This document shows, in pieces, positions 58,119 to 64,000 of a stretch of 64,000 bases of DNA. The position numbers and the translations under genes are program-made. Under the pieces are notes generated by a model that was given only the letters and a program-made list of their open reading frames with translations, did not search any database and was not told the DNA's origin. The stretch is from Trichobilharzia regenti. Lineage: Eukaryota; Platyhelminthes; Trematoda; Strigeidida; Schistosomatidae. Every line of letters begins with the position of its first letter. Position 1 is the first letter of the stretch. The stretch lies in NCBI GenBank assembly GCA_944472135.2, contig OX235270.1, positions 59,091,267-59,155,266 on the forward strand, given 5' to 3'.

Positions 58119-58690
58119 GTCAACCTGAGAAGGGTTGTAGGCGTACTGCTGTAAGTCCTACAATTCTCCAAAGGGTAGCGCATCAATGAGCAGTCCAATG
58201 TGCTTGGTGTGTGATTTTGTACATATGTTCATATTGCATATACTGAATTGATATCATCTTTCATCTATCTGTTGGTAATTCTGTTTGTGTCCGGACGACT
58301 TCCACTTGGATCATCAACCTGAGAAGGAATGTAGGCGTACTGCTGTAAGTCCTACAGTTCTTCAAGGGTCGTTTGTCGTGTCAGAATCCACAACATTTGA
58401 TGTGTTGATTGTACATATGTTTGTGTTAAATAGTTGTGTGAGTTCCAATTGATGTAATTGTTGGTTAATCTTGTTTGTGTCTGGACATTCCACAACTTAC
58501 AATCGTCAACCTGTGAAGGGTTGCAGGCGTACTGGTGTAAGTCCTCCAATTCTTCAAAATAATTCCACCAAGACATGATCGCGAGGTTGTTTGTACTGTT
58601 TGTATATACGTGTGGTGTGTCATAGCAATTGGTGATTTTGGATTCATTGTGTTTACTCGTTGTTTTCGTGCCTTGTTTTTATTGCATAAT
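58119..58690 (+). repeat. 193-bp tandem repeat, about three units
   Basis: The marker cgtcaacctgagaaggg...gcgtactgctgtaagtcct recurs at 58119, 58312 and 58504, a period of 192-193 bp, with the rest of each unit (gtacatatgt, ttgtttgtgtc[ct]ggac) more diverged. Each marker contains a small hairpin, GTAGG...CCTAC, intact in units 1 and 2 and changed in unit 3. The array lies between the Gag-like ORF and the polypurine region of the element. Confidence 0.75.
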
Positions 58691-59264
58691 TTTGTTAAAA
58701 TTTTCGTCGTGATTACTTCTGAAGTTGTTTCTTGTCTTCTACATCCATGAATGAATTGATTGATGTTAGAGACAGCAGAAGGGTCGTATACGCCGGGGAG
58801 GCTAGGCTATTGCTGAGAATGAAATGCACACGGAGATAATTGTTAGCTGCGGTCCGACACGCCGGGGAGAAAGAGTGTAAACGACTGAGGCTCGCATACG
58901 TCACCGTTACTAGAACTGAGGCAGAATGAGTGACAAGCGATTTCAGTGATAATTGATAGTGAATAGAAAAGAGGATGCTTGAAGAGTATCATGAGGTGCT
59001 GCTATGGTCACGTTGCATTCTGCAAGAGTCATTCTAGTAAGTGGCGATTGTGTTGCAAGATATCAAGAGGAGGTCTCTGTCTGGAGGCGCAGGTCGTCAG
59101 CGATGTGTGAGATTGTGCTGTGGGTATGATTGTGGTGTGTTGGCTTTTCTGTTTGTTTTCCATTTCAGCTCTGTCCGTGTGACCCAGGTTCTCGCAATGG
59201 CGTCCAAGTCAACGTGCATTGATCGTGAAGGAAAAAAGGGTTGGATCCCTTTTTTGCCGGGGAG

Positions 59265-59622
59265 TGTCAATGGAGCTGAAGATTGAACGATCAATTCTTG
59301 GTTGTTTGCTCAAAATCAACTTCCCCGATTTTCGCGGAGGCATCAATACGACAGTCATCGTCTCATCGGTCGCTGTTCAGAAAGAAGAGTAAAATATCGT
59401 CAGAAGTAATATAACGATTTATTATTGTAATATTTGTTTACAGACCTTAGTTCGCTTATTCCTTTTATATGTTGGTGTAACAATAAACAAATATCACGCG
59501 GCAGATCGGTGTTTTGGTTTTTGCGTCCGTTATAACTAAGCGTTTCCGAAATCTTCGAAGAACAGCGTGGGCCCGAGCGCAGCGAGAGCTGGGCATTAAC
59601 GGTTTATGAGACGTGATTGACA
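59265..59622 (+). repeat. BEL-type element 3' LTR (copy a)
   Basis: 358 bp, TGTCAATGGAGC ... GATTGACA, preceded by a gccggggag polypurine-like tract (59256-59264). Directly followed by aggagtctactg, an internal point of the transposase gene. Confidence 0.88.
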
Positions 59623-60919
59623 AGGAGTCTACTGTGGTTCGTGTAAACCTTTAAGTATACACAGTTTTTTGAGGGACACTATCATGGAAGAAAACATTTG
59701 TGCTAAGGGTGTCACATTACCCAACAATCATCGCATAGACATTGTACTTAAGGCCGTCATCTGTGACACACCAGCAAGAGCACTAGTTAAGCAAATAAGT
59801 GGTCATAATTCAACACAAGGATGCGATAAATGTGAGGCTTTATGCCGTCGTGCTAATCATCGCATCGTTTTTCCTACTACATGTGCTGCTTTAAGAACAG
59901 ACATGTCTTTTCGCAACCAAACTTTGCCATGTCACCAGAAGGGTAAATCTCCTTTCGTGAGATTGCATGTAGACATGATCACTGTTTTTCCTATAGATAG
60001 CATGCATCTCATATACTTAGGTGTAGTTCGAAAGTTGATTGGCCTGTGGAAATCGATGGCCACATCTAGGGCAGATGGCATGCATACTACGATATTGAAC
60101 ACTGTTAACTGCAGACTACTCAGCTCACACAAGTTGACTCCTTTTGAATTCCAGCGTAAGTGTCGAACATTAGACGACGTTGACCATTGGAACGCAACAG
60201 AGTGTAGGCTTTTTCTTTTATATTTAGGAGTGGTATACCTTAAAGACGTATTACCACCTTGCTTTGATGAGAACTTCTTCGATTTATTCTTGGCATGTTA
60301 CATCTTAAGTCACCCGGCTTATTCTTCCTATTACCTAGATGACGCGAAGGGTTTATTATTGAAATTCGTTGGGAACTTTAGGTCATTATTTGGGGGAGAA
60401 AACATGGTCTACAATATCCATGGATTACTTCATATTTGTGAGGACGTGAAACAACACGGACCACTGGACACTTTCTCATGTTTCCCATTCGAATCTAACA
60501 TGCGTTTTCTCCAGACTTTAGTCAAAGGTCCCAATAACCCAGCAGTTCAGATAGGTAAACGCATAGGAGGAAGATGGTTAGTCGAAGCTGATTCTGTAAA
60601 ATCAGAGATAACTCCTAATGTATCTGTAAATGTGTCTAAGCAGACTGTTACGTTTTCCAACTTTAAAATAAGCTCATATCCTCCTGACAATTGCTTTGTG
60701 GTAGGCAATACACCAGGAGTGGTTTCAGAAATTGTAAGCGGAAATCAGTTTCGATTCCGAGCTTATAAGAACCCAAAGAGCTTTTTTAAAAACCCACTAG
60801 ATTCCAGGGACATTGGGATATATCAGGTAGATAACTTTGAGGGTGACACAAGTTTACGGGCTTTCAGTGAAATTCGGGCGAAGTGCATTAAATCTCGAAA
60901 AATACCCATTTATTCATAA
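59623..60919 (+). pseudogene. CACTA/EnSpm-like transposase, 3' part (copy 3)
   Basis: The same protein as copy 2, from '[14 protein letters not shown]' to the C-terminus. Here the T-run is six long, so the frame stays open from 59627 to TAA 60917-60919 (about 430 codons). All core blocks are present: '[13 protein letters not shown]', '[18 protein letters not shown]', '[16 protein letters not shown]'. The N-terminal half is missing because the 3' LTR of the BEL-type element lies directly upstream. It is nearly identical to 53661-54957 (a codon deletion after 'MEE' and a few substitutions). This copy shows the likely native frame. Confidence 0.65.
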
Positions 60920-61261
60920 GTAAAAACACAGTTTTTGTTCAGCGAAGAAATTTCTTCTCAACGACTTCATTTTCAAGCTGTACAGTCGTATTTATATTAC
61001 AGAAAAAGGTTATTAAGTGGCACTAAATAATTGCTCAGTCAATGTACGGATATATGTGATAAAAGTTATAAGGGGTAGAGTTGAAGTGGATAAATTACAG
61101 AATTATTAAAGATTGTTTCATAAGTGAATTGATATCAAAAGTGTCAAGTGTTATCTAAAAATTCTAGAAATTAGCAGTACGATTACGATAAGAATGAAGA
61201 TGTGAAGTGAAGTGGAAAGAATTCAAGTGGTAAAATAAAATAAAAACTAGAAAGAACATTA

Positions 61262-61612
61262 TTATGACCAAGGTAAAGAAAGGGGTTTGACAAAACGCTT
61301 TTGAACACATAATTTAGGTTTCTGTTCATGTATAGCTAAAGCTTCGGCTATGCATAAGTGAAGAAAACGTAAACTTTTGGAACGGTTCGATTTTGCCATG
61401 TAGATAACTTTGAAAGATGAATCACGTGGGGCTAAATGACCAGATTCTAACAGGTGATCACAAATAGACGACTTTGCAGTTCTACGTTCGCCTTTCATTA
61501 ACCAAACCGGATAGTGTTCAGCTACACGTTTTCGGAGATTACGCTTACAACGTCCAATATAAACAGCTCCACAAGAGCAGGTAAAAGAGTAAATACACAT
61601 AGATGTGGACAT
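61262..61612 (-). CDS. GIY-YIG endonuclease fragment, Penelope-type (copy 3)
   Basis: Minus-strand frame from ATG 61612, 116 codons: 'MCIYSFTCSCGAVYIGRC', 'LRKRVAEHYPVW', 'SSICDHLLESGHLAPRD' and 'LCIAEALAIHEQKPKLCVQ'. The GIY-YIG core (YSF...YIG), the following Arg and the E-H pair are kept, unlike copy 2. As in Penelope-like elements, Cys pairs (C-S-C) precede the motif. The RT domain is not present on either side, so it is a truncated 3' end of an element and probably not expressed on its own. Confidence 0.72.
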   Translation of the reverse strand: MSTSMCIYSFTCSCGAVYIGRCKRNLRKRVAEHYPVWLMKGERRTAKSSICDHLLESGHLAPRDSSFKVIYMAKSNRSKSLRFLHLCIAEALAIHEQKPKLCVQKRFVKPLSLPWS

Positions 61613-61620
61613 AGAAGTGC

Positions 61621-62067
61621 ATTAGCTTAAGTCTTTTGCATAACTCCGTTATAATTTCCATATTGCACACCTCTAAATTGTCGTGACTTAAAGAGTACTA
61701 CAGTTTACAGTGAGCCACAGTTGACCGACATCAAGGATACAAACAAATTGTATTAACTTATGCAAACTGTGTTTACAATCGTTATTCCATTCTCCTCCAT
61801 TGTATATATACATATATCTTGTTTCAGTGAAAACTTTTAAACATGCATACTCCATGTGTATAGGAAAAAATATGTACCTTATCACATATATTATTATTAT
61901 ATCTATCATTATATATATATATATTATTATTAATATTAAATGGTGAGTTTACTTTTGCATTCATCTACCCTCATTATAATATGGACACTTATCAATATAC
62001 GTATTGCAAGACTTCCCTTCTTCCAGTGTACCTATTTTCCTATCTAACAGTCGTACATTATTTGCAG
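61621..62067. other. AT-rich spacer with TA/TTA microsatellite
   Basis: Unique sequence beyond the end of the duplicated segment. Contains a tatatata/ttatta simple repeat at about 61885-61940. Could hold the promoter and a first exon of the downstream gene; none can be fixed. Confidence 0.45.
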
Positions 62068-63410
62068 TTGACTAAGCAGTTCCTGTTAGTCCAGTTACCT
62101 GTCCTGAATAAGATGTTGGTGGTTAGCGAGGTGACGGTGACTGGTGAATACTTGCCCCTGCCTCGGTCGTATTCATCTGCTGATGTCATTGCACATGCAG
62201 AGGTAGTTGAGGGTTCAAGTACGGCCTACAAGTACACCCTTATGGGACGCTTCAGTAACATCAAATCTTTTATAATGTTCCTTTTCAGATGATTTTGACC
62301 AGGCATTTGCATTGAAGACAGCATTTGAAGCTGTGTAAAGAACAACGGGTGACTCGTCATTTGAGAACACGGAGCCTGCAAGCCAATGCAGGGTAAACCG
62401 GTAAGCTATTATTCTTGACTCATCTTCCCAGTGTTTCGAAGCCACCAAGAGAACTTTTGGAGAATGCTGCTCCGTTGAACTACCCTTCTCGGTTGTTGGC
62501 TGACCCAGATTTTCAGTTGGAGACACCTCCTTTCCGAAAGCCACCCATTGTGGATAAAAATGAAAGGTATATTACAGTTAACTTGAAAATTTCATTTCAG
62601 CTTGTCGTCTGTCGCTTCCACATCAAATGCCAACATTCCCTCTTCTGTGGACATGTAAGTTCAATTTAATTTAAAAATATTACTTGCAGGTGCCCAAGCA
62701 CTGACGAGACAGGTACTTGTACATCTGGTTGTTGGAAAGAGATAAGGGCTTTACGTTCCTTCCAGGCACGAACGGAGTCACGTCTCTCTGAGCTTGAGGC
62801 TAAACTCTCGCTAGTCAACGTTGTCGACAGCATTGACAAGAATATCTCGTGTGTCAATTCCGTTCAAATTTTAAAGAGTTCTGGCAGATGGCAGTTAGAC
62901 AGCGACGCCGTCATGTCATCGTTTGAGGCAAAACTGTCCCAAGACGAATATCGTCATGATGTGTCGGCGGATCTTTCTAGTTTGGTTGACGGGGACGTGC
63001 AAACCTCCGTTGGTCGCATAATGAATGTCTTGCTGGGGCCGAACTACAGCTCACATTTTTCATGGGCTAGCACCAAGGAAAAAAAGAAGTTCAAGGACAC
63101 GAAGACGTGTAACCTTGTGATACGTAGGTGAAATTTTTTTCATTGTTGTCTCTCTAAGAACTATTAGCAGTTTACATAAACTAGGTAATGCTGACCGACG
63201 GACCACAGTGAACGCTATCACGGCTTCAATTCAACGTTGGTTCCATAACAGTCGGGACAGACTGAAGTTGAGGATTAGAAGGCGACGGCGTTCTCCATTG
63301 GTAGGTCTTAATTTTTTCCACATTTCATTTTTCAGATCACCGTCGACATCAACAGAGAAAACCGACCAAACGCCGAAAGCACACGGATGACTTTTCCTGG
63401 TGATTTATAG
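62068..63410 (+). CDS. Compact multi-exon gene with DUF4806-like C-terminus
   Basis: Phase-consistent exons: 62068-62218, 62289-62334, (optional 62392-62400), 62432-62566, 62601-62654, 62690-63123, 63185-63300, 63336-63410 (TAG). That is about 335 codons; the 5' end is uncertain, and an upstream ATG at 61981 is in frame. Most introns are 31-70 nt with GT-AG ends. The middle is Pro-rich ('LLADPDFQLETPPFRKPP'), followed by a short coiled coil 'ARTESRLSELEAKLSLV'. The C-terminal part ('VGRIMNVLLGPNYSSHFSWA', then 'KKFKDTKTCNLVI' and 'ITASIQRWFHNSRDRL') resembles the DUF4806 pattern of transposon-associated animal proteins. The end is very basic (RRRRR). It lies downstream of the transposase copy in the same orientation and upstream of the subterminal-like repeats, so it may be the accessory gene of the CACTA-like element. 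A polyadenylation-type attaaa lies near 63465. Confidence 0.6.
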
Positions 63411-63650
63411 GATGTTTAACTTTAGAAACTTATCTAAAGATTGTAAATTCTTTTGCCAAGATTATTAAATATATTTTTAATTAAAATCACCTGCTTTTTG
63501 ATAGTGTGAGTCGTTGAGCTACTGCCAGTTTGTTCTTTTTTGAGACGACCTGAGTACGTATCAGATTTAACTCTGATTTAATTGTCGACTAATAGTTAAA
63601 TGCGGAACCGTAGACACGTTATCCCAGGTTGCAGTTTGTCATATTAAGTG

Positions 63651-63812
63651 AGGGCGCATTGCAGACTGTTCGGGGTGGACTTAGGGCGCATTGCAGACAT
63701 TTCGGGGCAGACTTAGGGCGCATTGCAGACTTTTCGAAGCAGACTTCGGGACAGTGTCCCACGTAAGTAGATTTACCCGAAGTATTTGCCCCAAAAAGTC
63801 TCCAATGCGCCC
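63651..63812. repeat. 32-bp direct repeats plus one inverted unit (CACTA-like subterminal repeats)
   Basis: agggcgcattgcagac begins at 63651, 63683 and 63715, a 32-bp period, and each unit continues with a ttcggg[gt]-type second half. An inverted copy lies at 63774-63812 (cccgaag...aatgcgccc), able to pair with unit three over about 35 positions around a 25-nt loop. Clusters of short direct and inverted motifs near the ends are typical of CACTA elements, where they bind an accessory protein. The terminal CACTA bases were not identified. Confidence 0.6.
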
Positions 63813-63844
63813 GAAGAAAATGCTAGCTGGGCAAAAACAAAATT

Positions 63845-64000
63845 CGGATTTTCAATAAAAGCTTCATGTCAGTCATTTATTCTATACGGAACAGAAACTT
63901 GTCGAGTGGGTCACAAACAATAGTTCCAACAGACTGTTGCAGACCTTTATCAACAACTGTCCTTGCTCTATACTGAAGACCATGTAGTGCATATTGTACC
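63845..64000 (+). pseudogene. RTE C-terminal relic at the window end
   Basis: Reads 'VILYGTETCRVGHKQ' and then 'FINNC'-like text in another frame, matching the post-RT region 'VKSVLLYGSETCTARHEE' of RTE-2 (22400-22460). It is cut by the window end. It marks where the putative CACTA-like element ends on the right. Confidence 0.55.

Larger units (their letters stand above)
55659..59622 (+). mobile_element. BEL/Pao-type LTR element without pol (copy a)
   Basis: 3964 bp with 358-bp LTRs (55659-56016 and 59265-59622) that differ at about five positions. It encodes a BEL-type Gag and a C-terminal hydrophobic extension, then 1.1 kb of repeats and non-coding sequence. No protease, RT or integrase is present, so it is non-autonomous. 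The flanks are not a TSD (gtgc left, agga right). Instead a 2-kb segment is duplicated on its two sides. Confidence 0.85.

Noticed and set aside
61885..61940. TA/TTA-rich stretch as a possible origin or promoter element
   Set aside because: Ordinary microsatellite in AT-rich DNA; no supporting signal.

Overview
The window looks like trematode (schistosome-type) nuclear DNA. It is AT-rich, several genes carry tiny 31-57 nt GT-AG introns, and the repeats are the usual schistosome mix: RTE-clade and CR1-clade non-LTR elements, Gypsy LTR elements with a CHCC-type Gag finger and a TGGTGA primer-binding site (CsRn1/Boudicca-like), and a BEL/Pao-type Gag. Most of the 64 kb is nested mobile DNA. Only one clear host-type gene is visible, and it continues past its last visible exon.

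Layout. 1-1818 is an RTE relic joined to the 5' part of a CACTA/EnSpm-like transposase gene, cut by minus-strand Gypsy-1 (1819-7175). 8551-12543 is a minus-strand block: a BEL-type LTR and gag run directly into a seven-exon MULE transposase. 12544-15560 holds relics (CR1 ORF1, a CR1 tail, Gypsy protease/RT, a tRNA-derived SINE, a non-LTR C-terminus). 16718-28559 is an eight-exon plus-strand gene of unknown function whose introns hold RTE-2 (itself split by a 443-bp solo-LTR-like insert) and two further relics. 29493-31435 is a minus-strand RTE. CR1-B (31894-41883) is split by Gypsy-2 (35075-40425, identical 301-bp LTRs, 4-bp TSD) and truncated by Gypsy-3 (41884-45203, internal deletion).

45340-53660 is a second copy of the window's first 1.8 kb, here split by a full-length CR1-A (46566-52612) flanked by a 76-bp target-site duplication. 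Next come the complete transposase 3' part, a GIY-YIG (Penelope-type) fragment, a pol-less BEL-type LTR element (55659-59622), and a second copy of the 2-kb transposase/GIY-YIG segment (59623-61620). 62068-63410 is a compact gene of seven or eight exons with a DUF4806-like C-terminus. It is followed by 32-bp direct and inverted repeats (63651-63812) that resemble CACTA subterminal repeats, so it may be the second gene of the transposon. An RTE tail relic ends the window.

Main observations: a GGGAAAC -1 frameshift heptamer plus stem-loop at the gag/protease junction of both Gypsy-1 and Gypsy-3; an in-frame gag-MULE junction through a 35-nt intron; a 2-kb duplication around the BEL-type element best explained by exchange between two insertions; and a candidate two-gene CACTA-like element with subterminal repeats. 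All calls come from reading sequence and translations by eye. No database search or alignment program was run.
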